Assembly (NCBI GenBank): GCA_963719345.1
Contig: CAVRCA010000009.1
Coordinates: 54,329-118,328 of the forward strand
Source of the DNA: CAVRCA01 sp963719345
Lineage (GTDB): Bacteria > Pseudomonadota > Alphaproteobacteria > Acetobacterales > Acetobacteraceae
Length of the DNA: 64,000 bases
Direction of reading: 5' to 3'
The notes below the pieces were generated by a model. It worked only from the letters and a program-made list of their open reading frames with translations, was not told the DNA's origin and searched no databases. A program made the translations under genes and the position numbers. The first letter of the stretch is position 1. Each line of letters begins with the position of its first letter. Positions 53,579-63,873 of this stretch are shown one piece after another.

Positions 53579-55013
53579 TTACCGGGCCCAGGCCACTCCG
53601 CGCAACCGGTGGAGAATGGGTGCGCGGAGCTCCAGCACGTTCAGGGCCAAAGCCGCCACGCAGAATGCCAGACCGCCAAGACAGACCTGGAGAGCAAAGA
53701 CTACGGGTCCGTGGCCAAATATGTTGAGGGGAACAACAACCAAGCTCATCACAGCCAAGGCGATAGCGACGCGCGCGAAAACTTGCCAAGGCAGCGGTAG
53801 GGTATAGGCGCGCTGCCCAAGAATCCAGCTCACGAAGCAGGACACGAACATGGCGACCGTCATCCCAATGCCCGCACCCGTCGGTCCCAAGCGCGGAACC
53901 AGGTGGAGGGTCAAAATTACTGAGACTACTGCCGCGACCACCAAAACCCAGATCAGATCCTGCGATTTCTTTCCTAGCTGAAACGCATGATCAAGATAAC
54001 AGGTGCGCATGGAGCTGAAGAACTGCGTTGCAGCAAGCCATGGCGTCAGGCGAGCGACCTCGGAGGCATAATTCGCGCCGACTAGCGTATGAGCAAGCCC
54101 ATTTGCGGTAAGCACCATGCCCAGCGAAGCCGGCGCGAGAATAGCGAAGAGAACGCTCACATTCGCCGTAAGCTGGCGATCGGCGGCAACCGAATCATTC
54201 GAACTCGACGGCCCGCACGGCAAGCTGGTACCCCGCCGCCGTGAGTCCGTAGGCGATTACCCCAAGGCTGTTCTGCGCTAGAATATAGGCTGCGGTATAG
54301 TAACCTAAGGCCTCCGTGCCGTCGAGGCTATCTACCAGCCACCGGGTCCCCGTGGTCGCTACGCCACTCAGGATGAAGCACGCTGCAATCGGCAGTCCAT
54401 AGCGGCAGATCTCGATCGCCAACGTGCGATCGAAGCCGCGCGGGTGCAAGCTCCAGCGTCGCGACCGTCCCAGCCACGACGCCGCGAGCATGCCAATTCC
54501 ATATCCCTCCGCCGTCCAAAGAGGGTCGTCGGTCAACCAAGCTGCGCCGCACGCGGCGACCAGGACGAAGAATGACCGGCCTAGGCACATCAGGAGATAA
54601 ACGCCGGGCTGGAAATCGGCGACTTCGAAGCTGGCGATCAGCTCGAACCATGCATACGCCCAGATAAGCGTGACGCCCACTCCATACACAGCAGCCGAGT
54701 CCCCGTGGAACACGCCCAGCGCCCACGCGAGCGCCGTGATCAGGACGGTTCCGGCGGCCAGCAAGAAATAGATCTGGACAAAGGTTGAGAGCGTTCGCGG
54801 GTCGTCCCGTCGAGACTGGTAAAGTCGTGCAAACGACGCGTTTATCCAGTCGAAGAATATGGTCGTTCCGAAGGTCATCACGACGAGAGCCAGCCCGTAC
54901 CGACCATACGCTGCGGGAGGAAGCAAGCGGGTCAGGATGGCCGTGGTGCCCAGGGCGATGAGGCCGACCAGAAGACGCGCGGCGACGTAAATCGCGCTGT
55001 GCTGAAGCAGCAT
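53579..55013 (-). pseudogene. Wzx-type polysaccharide flippase, one frameshift
   Basis: A membrane translocase of the MOP/MATE superfamily that flips the lipid-linked repeat unit to the periplasm. The first frame from ATG 55013 holds MLLQHSAIYVAARLLVGLIA, AILTRLLPPAAYGRYGLALV and about nine helices to YQLAVRAVEF. The second, resuming near 54200 as DSVAADRQLTANVSVLFAIL, supplies the remaining helices to 53579. Total about 477 residues, the normal Wzx size. One indel near 54195-54210 accounts for the split, probably an assembly error. Confidence 0.85.
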
Positions 55014-55020
55014 GGCGCGC

Positions 55021-55263
55021 CTATAAGTCCACTGCAGCAGGTGATCGGAGAAGGGCCGCCGACAGCCAAGGCCGCTTCAAATCGCACTTGCGGTTCGACC
55101 AACCGGGCGTCTCAGGGGCAAACGCTCCGGCCTGGGCGCGCCACGCACGTGCAAGAACGCCTGTGCCCTCATTGGGGCTGGCTGGATTGGCGCTGGTCAT
55201 GAAAAGTAAATCCAATTCGTTCGGATGAGAAACGGTGCCGCCATAGCGACCCGGTCGGTCCAC
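55021..55263 (-). CDS. Possible small protein upstream of the flippase, unrecognised
   Basis: An 80-residue frame (VDRPGRYGGTVSHPNELDLL to LLRSPAAVDL) that ends 7 bp before the flippase start, a spacing expected in an operon. Another frame from ATG 55326 (MYDIILKPDPAIACPATHDR) could join it after one slip. No homology is recognised. It could be the tail of a larger decayed gene or just open sequence; the 345-bp gap between GT4 and flippase has no other content. Confidence 0.25.
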   Translation of the reverse strand: MDRPGRYGGTVSHPNELDLLFMTSANPASPNEGTGVLARAWRAQAGAFAPETPGWSNRKCDLKRPWLSAALLRSPAAVDL

Positions 55264-55360
55264 TTACGGTCATGCGTCGCGGGACACGCGATAGCGGGAT
55301 CCGGCTTCAAGATGATATCGTACATGCGCTGAGCTCGCGTTCCTCGATACCACCCTGCGA

Positions 55361-56459
55361 TCAGGAGACTTGGGAAACCAGAGCACGGTAGCGACCCGCA
55401 ATCGCCGCCGCCGAGAAGTCATTGGCGCGGGCCCTCAGTGCGACCGGATCAGTACCGATCATGCAGAGCCGCGACAATGGCGCCGGCGATGGCGGCGGGA
55501 TCTGCAGAATGAACGAGCCGACCCCACCTACCGCCGTCCAGGATCTCGGCCGGTCCATACTCGCAGTCAACGCTCACGACCGGCAGGCCGGTTGCCATTG
55601 CCTCGACAAGCACGTTGCCGAACCCTTCATATCGCGAGGTCAAAACCAGCAACCGGGCCCGCGCCATATATCGCCAAGGATTGGGATCGTTGCCGAGCAA
55701 CAGGGCGCGGTCGGTTAGCCCCAGGCGACCGATCAGAACCTGAAGTTCCGGCCGCAAAGGGCCGTCTCCGATCAGGACGAGGCGGGCGCGGATGGATGAA
55801 GGAAGGCGCGAAAACGCCTCGACGAGCAACTGCGGGTTCTTCTGATCCACTAGGCGTCCAACGCCTAGGATCACAGGGTCTTCACCGGGAGCGAACCATG
55901 GGTGGTCAACGTCACGTTCTGCGAGGGCCAACAAATGCGGCGTGACGATCGGATTGTGAATCACCGTCGTCGCCGTGCCACGCGGCAAGAACTGCCGCAG
56001 ATCCTTGCCGACCCCGTGCGATACGGTCACCACCGCGGCAGCGAAGCCGAGCGTCATGCGGTATAAGGTTGGGACCACTCGAAAGTTCAGCGATCGGTGC
56101 GCTTTTGTCTCATTCGAGAGCGGCGAGTGGACACTCGCGACAACGCGGGTCGGGCGACCGGCAAGCCAATTCGCCCAGACCGCGAGAACGTTGTTGAACG
56201 ATAGGAACGCGATAAGAACGTCGGGCTTTTCGCGCCGAAGATACTTCACGAGTGGCCAGAATGCTGTCAGCGTGCGATGGGCGTTCAGGCTGACAACCCT
56301 AGCCGATGACGGGATAGCCGAAACAAGCGGTCCACTCGCCCGATTGACGAGCAACGTGACTTCCAGGTCGGGTGCCGGCATTGCGGCGACCAAATTCAGT
56401 GCGACCCTCTCCGCCCCGCCAGCACTCAGGTCCGGAACATAGAGGACAACTCGTTTCAC
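55361..56459 (-). pseudogene. Glycosyltransferase family 4, frameshift near the C-terminus
   Basis: A GT-B retaining transferase. GTG 56459 starts VKRVVLYVPDLSAGGAERVA with the N-terminal GGAERV block. The donor domain has DPVILGVGRLVDQKNPQLLV, LVLIGDGPLRPELQ and SRYEGFGNVLVEAMATGLPV with the E-x7-E motif, then YGPAEIL. The first frame ends at 55449. A one-base slip restores PVALRARANDFSAAAIAGRY and the end at 55361, the expected last helix. So about 365 residues. Acceptor and sugar unknown; it belongs to the repeat-unit assembly set. Confidence 0.85.
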
Positions 56460-56634
56460 CGTGTAGCGACCCCACTTGTAATCGACGCGCCATCTAACGA
56501 CGCGCATCGCTCCATTTGATGCACATGAACTAGACCAAGATCAAAATATGCTCCAAGCGACAGGGAACCGCAAGGAAAGTCGTCCAGAGACACTGTTCGG
56601 AGCGGCATTCCTGCCGAAAGCCTTGCCTGCCTGG

Positions 56635-57575
56635 TCAAGCCTTCGCTGTCCAGCGTTGCAGCTTGCGGGCTGCCGTTGACTTTACCTGGTTAAAGGTAGG
56701 ACGCCAGCGCCTTCCGTCGACAAACGTGATCTCCCCGGCCGGACAGATTGTATGCAGCCCGCTGCTGTACGGCGATTTCCGGCCCGAGACGGCGGATCTC
56801 CTCCTCTTCGAAATGCGCGGGATCCAGCCGGCGGACCGCATTCAGGATCACTGCCCCACCATAGGTATCCGTGCAGTCCTGGCCGGGTCTGACAAGTACT
56901 CCGTTCGCCACGAATAACGGGCCGGCAGGCCGGGCCCCGCGGCGGGCGGTCTTGACGGGATTGCACGGGTGAGCGGTCCAGGGATCGCCTATCCGGGACG
57001 TGTAAAACAGATGGAGGTTTGCAATCGGATGGTCGTCCTCCATGGTGCAGAACAACCACCACCGATCCGATCCGCGCCACAACGTCGGGTCGACAATGCT
57101 GTGTCCATCGAGCAGCGGCCCAAGCGGTTTGAGCGAACCACCGGTTTCGTGCCAGAGTAATGCGCCGCCCGCTTGCCAGCTCTCGGCGGTCAGCAACGCC
57201 GCGCCGCTCTCATCGTTGAAGGGGAAAGGATAGGAGAGGTGGAACGGCTCGCGCAGCAGCGGCTTGAACGGAGCGAGCAGGGGGTCATCTCCGGGTCCAA
57301 TCTCGGCGGACCAGATCTCGCCCAGGTCGCGGGTTCGCTCGAAGCATTCCGCGTAGAGGATTAGCACGCCGTCGTCGCGCATCCGGCAGGACGGGTCGGC
57401 TAGAAATTGGCTGGTCGGAGGAGGTGAGCGCCACTGCACGGGGCCGACCAAACCGCGCTCGACAATGTCAGCAGCGCTCTGACGGACAAGACCGATATTC
57501 CAATCTTCGACACAGACTCGATGCGCGAAGGCGTTCAGTCAGCGCATAGCGCGACCCTGAATGGTCCGATGACAT
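56635..57575 (-). pseudogene. GINT1-N-like beta-propeller protein, frameshifted
   Basis: A homologue of the five-bladed propeller N-terminal domain of glucosamine inositolphosphorylceramide transferase. The main frame has FLADPSCRMRDDGVLILYAE, REPFHLSYPFPFNDESGAAL, DGHSIVDPTLWRGSDRWWLF, LHLFYTSRIGDPWTAHPCNP and ARPAGPLF with LVRPGQDCTDTYGG. Near 56758 it slips into LHTICPAGEITFVDGRRW, ending 56635. The N-terminus seems to begin at ATG 57575 (MSSDHSGSRYALTERLR) with another slip near 57500. Such domains occur beside glycosyltransferases in bacterial polysaccharide loci; its reaction is not established. Confidence 0.65.
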
Positions 57576-57590
57576 GGGTGCGAACCGCTT

Positions 57591-59084
57591 TCAGTCGGCA
57601 CTGAAGGTCGCGAACCCGCCGAACGCGGTCCGCAGGAGGATGCCGAGATCAAGGCGGATGGACCAGTTCGCGATATACCAGAGATCGAGGTCCACCCGAC
57701 GATACGCCTTCTCGATGGTGTCCACCTCTCCGCGCAGTCCATTGATCTGCGCCCAGCCGGTGATGCCTGGACGAACCAGATGTCGTGTCCGGTATCTATC
57801 GACCGCCTCGAAGTAGTAGTTTCCCTCGACCTGCATGTGCAACGGATGCGGCCGCGGACCGACCAGCGACATCTCCCCCCGCAACACGTTGATCAGCTGC
57901 GGCAGCTCGTCAATGCTGGTCCGGCGTAACACCCGCCCGACGCGGGTCACCCGAGGATCACGGCGCGTTGTGCGTTGCTGACCGTTGGCGTCGCCGGCGT
58001 TCACATACATACTCCGGAATTTGAACACCCGGATGGGTTGGTTCCCGAGTCCGAACCGCCACTGGCTAAACAGCACCGGGCCCGGGGACTCGATACGAAT
58101 AGTGATTGCCGCCAGAACCAGCACAGGCGCCAACACGACGATGGCAAGGCAACTCAGGGTGACATCGATCATGCGCTTGATCAGACGGGAGGATCCCTCA
58201 TGAGGGTCAGGTATGAGGTCCATGAGCGCGAGATGTCCCAGGGCTGAGCGACGACGGGGCACGTTGGCAAGAGCCGGGCGGTCGAATGCGAGCCGAACCC
58301 GGAAGGGCTGTTCCGCAAGCCGCTCGCATACACTGGCCGCCCGCCTTGCTGCATCCGCGCCGGTCAGGAGGACAAGATCCGCCTCTTGCCGGCTCGCCAG
58401 CCCGACCAACTGGTCGAGTTCGGCCGGATCCCGGTCGTCCACGTGACCGACAATTTGCCATTTGCGTCCTGTCACACGCGACTCCGCGAGGGATGCCACC
58501 TCAGTGGCAGGACCGACTACGACCAATCGACCGCCCGCAACGGAGCGGCGCTCGAAGGTTGCAGCTGCCACTCGAACCAATCCCGATCCGGCCGCCGATA
58601 TACAAGCCCATGGAAGCAAGATGTGCCAAACGTCCTGCAGCGTCGTTGCTTCGGCTGCCCCAAGCCAACCGATCCAACCGATCAGGCCGAAGGCTGCCAA
58701 CACCGCTCCTGTGACACGTGCTGCCTCGAGCGCGACCGAGACGTCGGGAGCGTGTTCCCGGACACGCAGCGCTTGGAAGATGATGGCGGCAAGAGCACCG
58801 GCGACGATGCCGACGCCGAGAACTTCGGCCAGTCGGAATGCCGGACCGGTCGGACCCACCGCACTCACAACCATCCCGGCGAATACGACCTGAACCGCGT
58901 CGATCGTGCCGACAAGGGCCCGAATGGCGGGAGCTCTCATCCGTTTTGGGAGCGCCGCGTGGGCTGGGTCGGCCAGCAGCCGACGGAGGCCATGATCAAT
59001 ACGCGGGCGGATCTGCGTGACCAAATCCAAATCCTCATCGGTCCGGACCGCAGCGCTCGAGCGAATTGCCAGCAGATTAGCCAT
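57591..59084 (-). CDS. Undecaprenyl-phosphate glycosylphosphotransferase (WcaJ/GumD type)
   Basis: A 497-residue priming enzyme that transfers hexose-1-phosphate to undecaprenyl phosphate, the first step of exopolysaccharide repeat-unit synthesis. Four N-terminal membrane helices, a CoA-binding-like Rossmann middle (GRLVVVGPATEVASLAESRV), then the catalytic domain: SSRLIKRMIDVTLSCLAIVV membrane hairpin, VFKFRSMYVNAGDANG, LRRTSIDELPQLINVLRGEM, SLVGPRPHPL with the DE and PRP motifs, and RPGITGWAQINGLRGEVDT. Domain order and length fit the polyisoprenyl-P hexose-1-P transferase family. The sugar is probably glucose (inference). Confidence 0.93.
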   Translation of the reverse strand: MANLLAIRSSAAVRTDEDLDLVTQIRPRIDHGLRRLLADPAHAALPKRMRAPAIRALVGTIDAVQVVFAGMVVSAVGPTGPAFRLAEVLGVGIVAGALAAIIFQALRVREHAPDVSVALEAARVTGAVLAAFGLIGWIGWLGAAEATTLQDVWHILLPWACISAAGSGLVRVAAATFERRSVAGGRLVVVGPATEVASLAESRVTGRKWQIVGHVDDRDPAELDQLVGLASRQEADLVLLTGADAARRAASVCERLAEQPFRVRLAFDRPALANVPRRRSALGHLALMDLIPDPHEGSSRLIKRMIDVTLSCLAIVVLAPVLVLAAITIRIESPGPVLFSQWRFGLGNQPIRVFKFRSMYVNAGDANGQQRTTRRDPRVTRVGRVLRRTSIDELPQLINVLRGEMSLVGPRPHPLHMQVEGNYYFEAVDRYRTRHLVRPGITGWAQINGLRGEVDTIEKAYRRVDLDLWYIANWSIRLDLGILLRTAFGGFATFSAD

Positions 59085-59594
59085 TCCGACGCCACTTTCA
59101 CCGATAAAGAAGCTTGATGTCAGGCGCGGGCTCGCCCATGAAATTGCCGAGTGATCTACGTAGAAGCATGCCTCAGCATCTCACGCCTGGATTTAAGGAT
59201 CTGCTCACACTTTTGCGCGCACGTAGCTGAACGGAGCGAGCTCCAGTCTCCATCAATGGGACTTTCACAACCAGTGTGTCACAAGACCTCAAAAAAGGTC
59301 AAGCCTTAAATTTATGTATTTTCTGCATTACAATCTTAAGGAGAGTTGCTTACAATTGAGACATGTGGAGACGACACTCGAGATTGCAAGTTTAACTAGG
59401 AGGAAACCTAAAGTTGTATTTGACCGTCTACCCGATAATCGAACTTGATGCGAAACGGACTGGCGCGCCATCAAGGCTAGCAAGTTTGGCATACATTCCG
59501 CCCCCCCGATCATTCTGAACGCAAGAGTTCTCGATATATGTTGCGTTTTCCATTTCATTTGATTAGACGCATCCACAGATAATCGGTATCGATC

Positions 59595-59611
59595 GATCGG
59601 ACCGTCCGATC
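59595..59611. promoter_or_regulatory. Perfect 17-bp palindrome, candidate operator
   Basis: GATCGGAC-C-GTCCGATC, two perfect 8-bp arms around one base, inside the divergent non-coding region between polysaccharide operons. The size and symmetry suit a dimeric regulator. No regulator gene lies nearby. Confidence 0.4.
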
Positions 59612-60006
59612 AGTGTAGCGCGTTTTACCAGATGGGACACTCGTTGGTATGGTGGTTCGTCTAAACGGCATGGCGGGGATGTTCGGCTTAGCATGGTGCT
59701 ACTCAGGCGCCGCCTTACCAGCTCAGCGAGCAGGGTTCCTTGGCGGCTCGGACCGGTCTGCGTACCCTGCTGGCGGCTGGTTGGGGCCTTTTAGGACGTA
59801 GATCCGCCCGCTGGCGAAGCCGGCGTGAGGTCAGAGGAGAGTTGGAGCCGCTAGGTCTCCCTTAACTGGTCTAAATAGCGGGGAAGGCAGTACGCCGGGG
59901 CAACGTATTGTGGCATGCACCTCTCGGATAAGGTCGGCTCGGGGCAGCAAATTCACATGAGCGAGGGTCGGAGCAATTTCATGCGGTATGGGTATTCCCG
60001 GCGGCC

Positions 60007-60041
60007 CGGCTGTCGCGGCGGTGAAAAGGGCCGGACAGCCG
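60007..60041 (+). promoter_or_regulatory. Leader hairpin upstream of the CpsD-like gene
   Basis: CGGCTGTC (60007-60014) pairs with GACAGCCG (60034-60041), an 8-bp stem closing a 19-nt loop that includes GTGAAAAGGG. It ends 7 bp before ATG 60049, where no usual ribosome site is visible, so the hairpin could affect translation. It may be chance. Confidence 0.3.
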
Positions 60042-60048
60042 CACCATT

Positions 60049-60735
60049 ATGGCAGTCGTCAGTAAGGAGCCCGCATCGGTGAACATTCTCGTCCATGAGA
60101 AAAGTTCAGTCCGCCTCTCAGCCGGTGAGCCTTTGTTTCGTGAAATGCGGGCGTTGCTGTCTGGGCTTCTGCGTCCGATCGATCAGCATGGCTCGATCGT
60201 TCTGCATCTTACGGCGGCCCGGGGCGGCGAAGGCACGACCACCATCGCTCGCGCCCTTGCCGCCTGTGCCGCGCAGTCGCAATGGTGTAAGGTTGCGTTG
60301 CTCGATGCCAATCGCTCGCTGGTCTGTGAAACGACCGAGTTGCCGCTGCCCGGTATGGTGGACGTGTTCGCCGAGACCGGACAACTCGCTATTCGGCGGC
60401 TCGATCTCGGCGGCGCCGAGTTTGGGATCGGCCGGTTGAATAGCTCCGGCCCTTTCTTGCCGAAAGTCGAGGCGGTGCGTGCCTTGTACCAGCGTCTGCG
60501 CCGAGAGTTTGCACTGACAATCATCGATACGCCTCCGGTACTCGAGGCCCGTGACACGGCAGCCCTGGCTGCTCTGGCGGACGGTACGATGCTTGTGGTT
60601 GCCTCGGAGCAGACCCGCATTGCCGAGGTCCGACGGGCGCAGGTGATTTTGGAGCAGCTCGGCGCCAGCGTGCTTGGCGTGGTGCTTAACAAGCGGAGGC
60701 GTCACCTGCCCGGCGTGCTGGACCGAATGGCGTGA
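60049..60735 (+). CDS. CpsD/CapB-like polysaccharide ATPase with degenerate P-loop
   Basis: A 228-residue MinD-fold protein of the bacterial tyrosine-kinase group that pairs with Wzz/GumC co-polymerases. The P-loop reads ARGGEGTTT at 57-65; the lysine of GxGK(S/T) is Thr. Walker A' VALLDANRS and Walker B-like LTIIDTPPV are present, as is MLVVASEQTR. No Tyr-rich C-terminal tail is seen, so autophosphorylation is doubtful. It may be a structural or regulatory partner of GumC, which starts 115 bp downstream. Confidence 0.82.
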   Translation: MAVVSKEPASVNILVHEKSSVRLSAGEPLFREMRALLSGLLRPIDQHGSIVLHLTAARGGEGTTTIARALAACAAQSQWCKVALLDANRSLVCETTELPLPGMVDVFAETGQLAIRRLDLGGAEFGIGRLNSSGPFLPKVEAVRALYQRLRREFALTIIDTPPVLEARDTAALAALADGTMLVVASEQTRIAEVRRAQVILEQLGASVLGVVLNKRRRHLPGVLDRMA

Positions 60736-60850
60736 CGCTCGCCGGCCCACTTCCGCTATGGTGTCTAACCTAGGGTACTCATCAGGCGGGCTGCCCTGGT
60801 TCGTCCTCTGGCTCGCTGTTTATCTTCTGTGACCGTCGCCCGAAAGTTTG

Positions 60851-62330
60851 ATGACAATGCAGGATGCCGAAAGTTCTGGGATGCCGTCACTCGGCGAGGT
60901 CGCCACGCTCGTGTCGATGCGCAAAGGCAAGCTCCTCGCCGCCTTGCTGATTCCGCCACTGATCTTTGCCCTGCTGTATTTCCGGGTGCAGCCGGTTTAC
61001 CAGGCAGAGACGAGCCTGCTGGTCAAGAACGGGCGCGAATACTTGGCACCGGACCACGGGGAAGGGGGGAGCGCACCGCAGAGTACCAAGGAGACCGACA
61101 TCAACTCCGAATTGGAGCTGCTCACCAGTCGCGCGGTTGCGACAGAGACGATCAACCGAATCGGCCTCGACAACCTTTATCCCGGCATCCAGGCTGGGTT
61201 TACCGGGGACCGAATGGACGCTGCTACCAGGGCATTCCAGGCAAGCTTGTCCGCCTCGGCGGTAAAACTGTCTAACATCATCCAGGTCACGTTCAGGGGA
61301 ACCGACCCGAAGAAGACATCCCAGGTACTTGACACGCTGGTACAGGAGTACCAGCAGAAACACGCCGAAGTATTTGCGGAGAATTGCTCAGCCGTTTATC
61401 GGGACACGATCGCACGAGAGCTCGCCGAGTTCGAGCAACTCGAGCGCGACCGCGGCAAAATCAAAGTTGAGAATGGCGTCTCCGACATCGCCCAGCAGCG
61501 CGCGGCATTGATTAACGAGCAGGTCGCGGTGCAAACCCGGCTGGAAGAGGCGACCAACAAGCTGAACACGCTGCAAAAGCGCGTCGCCTACCTGCAGTCG
61601 GTCCGACCTGATATCGCGGCGACTGTGGCGTCGAGCGTAACCGACAAGAACGACGAGATGATTTACGCTCGAGAGGCGATGACCGATCTGCAAACCTCTG
61701 AGGCCTCGCTGACGGCACGCTATGGAGCCGATCATCCGGAAGTCCGCCGCGTGCAGGATCAGATCGCCACGTTACGTCGTCGCATGAGCAGCATGCAAGA
61801 TCGGACCACCCACGTCAGCACGCAGCCCTCGCAATTGGCTCTCCAGGTTCAGCAGGAATTGGTAATGGATCGGGCCGATCTCGCTCCATTGTCGGGTGAG
61901 ATCCAGCGCTATTCCGACCTTCTGGCTTCGATCGGCAAGGACTTGAGGCGGATGGAGACAGCTGACACGGATCTCCGCACAATTGACGCGAGATTGGAAG
62001 ATCTGAAGGACAATCTGAAGGCGATGCGGACGCGATACAACCAGGCGCGCACCGATGAGTTGATGGACCGCGCCAAGCTGGTGAGTGTCGTTCAGGTGAC
62101 GCCGGCGATTACGCCCGGGCAAGCCGGTGTTCCCTCGGGCGAGTTCCTTCGGGCTCACAGGGATGCTGCTAGGCCTGTTCAGCGCGGGGTGCGTTCTCGT
62201 GTTCGCAATCCTGACGAATAGAACCCTGGTCACCGAGGATAGCGTGGAGCGCCTCCTCGGTCTTCCGGTGCTGGTTTCGGTGCCGCGTTTGGCACGCCAG
62301 CGTCAACCGGTGGCATTGCTCGGTGAGTAA
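60851..62330 (+). pseudogene. GumC/Wzz-type polysaccharide co-polymerase, one frameshift
   Basis: An inner-membrane chain-length and export protein. From ATG 60851: a first membrane helix (GKLLAALLIPPLIFALLYFR), the Wzz periplasmic start VYQAETSLLVKNGREYL, long coiled coils (about residues 170-410, rich in Glu/Leu/Gln heptads) and VQVTPAITP. A one-base slip near 62120 moves the end to another frame: KPVFPRASSFGLTGMLLGLF, the PxxP-plus-second-helix motif, and TNRTLVTEDSVERLLGLPVL to 62330. Without the correction the second membrane helix is lost. It lacks a fused kinase domain; the CpsD-like gene upstream supplies it in trans. Confidence 0.87.
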
Positions 62331-62580
62331 TAACGAGGCTCGGTGATCGGCCTCCCGGCTTTTCTGATGCGGATCGCGTGTTGATTTTCGTGGTCGCTGC
62401 CAAGCATGATGTCCTCGTGTTCTCGCCCGTTGGTCGGTTGCCGGACAGCGGGCTGGGCAAGGGCCGAGGGCGGCGGCGCAAGACGACGGTTGATCAGACT
62501 CTGATACGCGGGTTGGCAACCGCAGGACGGGGTTCGTCTTGGGCCTTCCGCGATCTCAAGGTCGCGGATGCTTGCCCGCT
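62331..62580. other. Gap between gumC and the IS1111-group element, no gene seen
   Basis: About 250 bp follow the gumC stop before the insertion sequence. A frame opening with MLIFVVAAKHDVLVFSPVG runs through it, but it has no recognised homology and continues into the IS. It may be the start of the next polysaccharide gene cut off by the element, or spacer. Confidence 0.35.
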
Positions 62581-62598
62581 GAATGTATGGCCCGCCCC

Positions 62599-62840
62599 GT
62601 CTGCAAGCTGTGTTGACCTTGTCTGGCGTGAGCAGTCTGCGTGCCGGCGTCGGAGCGAGCTTCCTGCCAAGATAGAGATCCGCGCAGCCCGGTCCTTCAA
62701 ATCAGAGCGGCCTCGCAGGCCGTTCAATGCAGTCAGGCTTCCGTGCTGCCGGTCGACTGTCAGGCCATCTCTGTCACCACCTCCCGCAGATCTCGTGGAC
62801 CGGGCGATCGCTTCCGGTCGCCCCGATCAACTCTTCATTG
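62599..62840 (-). ncRNA. Candidate bridge RNA region, 3' non-coding end of the IS1111-group element
   Basis: The 242-bp stretch between the transposase stop and the left inverted repeat contains two clear hairpins: CGGCCT-CGC-AGGCCG at about 62709-62723 and GACCGG...CCGGTC at about 62798-62819. In the IS1111 group the guide-like bridge RNA is encoded at this end. The hairpins are seen; transcription and function are inferred. Confidence 0.4.
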
Positions 62841-63873
62841 TCAGCTTGCTGCCACCATGGCCTCGTACGTCCGGCCATGCGCGAGCACGGCCCAGACGAT
62901 CCGCGCCAGCTTGTTGGCCAGCGCCACGATCGCGGTGTTCTTGTGTGCCCTGGCGAGCAGGCCGCGCACCCAGTGCCCCAGGCGGGTATTCGTTGCCGCC
63001 AGTCTCGGCATCACTGCGCGGGCGCCGTGGATCAGGTTCTTGCGCAAGTAGCGGCTGCCCCGCTTGGTGATCCCGAGCAGTTTTGGCTTGCCGCCCGTTG
63101 TCGCCTGCTTCGGCACCAAGCCCAGCCACGCCGCCAAGTCGCGCGCTCTCCCGAAGGCGCTTGCATCGCCTATCGCCGCGACCAGCGCGGTCGCATTGAT
63201 CGGTCCAATACCGGGCACGGTTGCCAACCGTCGGGCTGCCTCGTCCTGGCGTGCGCTCGCCGCGAACTCGTCGTCGAACACCGCAATACGGCGGTCGAGT
63301 TCGACCCACTCCGCACGCATGTCCGTCACCAGCAAGCGCATCCGCGGGCTGATTGGATCGGACTCTCCTGCCGCCAGCGGCGTGTCGACCCAAGCCGCCA
63401 GCGACCGCCAGCGCTGCGGCAGCACGATGCCGCGCTCCAGCAGTAACGCCCGCATCTGGTTGATCAGCGCCGTCCGTTCAGAAACCAGGCGCTCGCGCGC
63501 CCGGTGCAAGGCTTGCACATCGAGCTGCGCTTCCTCCTTCAACGGCACGAACCGCATGGTCGGGCGGGTCGCCGCTTCGGCGATCGCCTCGGCATCGCGG
63601 TCGTCGTTCTTCTGCGCTTTCACATACGGCCGGACGTATTCGGGAGGCATCAAACGGACCCGGTGGCCCTGCGCCTCCGCCGACCGACCCACATAATGCG
63701 CGCCGCAGCACGCCTCCATCGCCACCGCGCACGGCCGCAGCTTCGCAGAGCAGCCCCGTAAGCCCGTCGCGCGACACCCGGCGGCGCAGCACCACGCGAC
63801 CGGTCTCGTCCAGGCCCGCGACGCTGCAACTGTTCTTGCCCAGATCAATCCCGAGCACTGCGATATCCGTCAT
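62841..63873 (-). pseudogene. IS1111-group DEDD transposase, one frameshift
   Basis: ATG 63873 starts MTDIAVLGIDLGKNSCSVAG with the first DEDD Asp (GIDLGK). The frame slips after SRDGLTGLL near 63735. The second frame continues CAVAMEACCGAHYVGRSAEA (DEDD Glu), KAQKNDDRDAEAIAEAATRP (Asp pair), VPGIGPINATALVAAIGDAS and AWLGLVPKQATTGGKPKLLG, with the C-terminal Ser domain in GITKRGSRYLRKNLIHGARA, to 62841. About 344 residues when joined. Confidence 0.87.

Larger units (their letters stand above)
59085..60048. other. 960-bp divergent non-coding region of the polysaccharide locus
   Basis: No protein gene is supported. The part 59270-59580 is much more AT-rich than the surroundings. A 17-bp palindrome lies at 59595-59611, and a hairpin at 60007-60041 just upstream of the CpsD-like start. 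An open frame at 59328-59576 has no coding character. The length and low GC suggest a regulatory region driving both the priming transferase and the CpsD/GumC operon, or remnants of lost DNA. Confidence 0.55.

Noticed and set aside
59295..59310. TTGACC on the minus strand as a -35 box for the priming transferase
   Set aside because: No convincing -10 at the right distance, and the leader would exceed 200 bp.
59328..59576. 82-codon minus-strand frame in the AT-rich gap
   Set aside because: No ribosome site, no homology, and codon usage unlike the rest of the window.
62378..63070. 230-codon plus-strand frame downstream of gumC
   Set aside because: Runs antisense into the IS1111-group element without motifs; only its first part could be host sequence.
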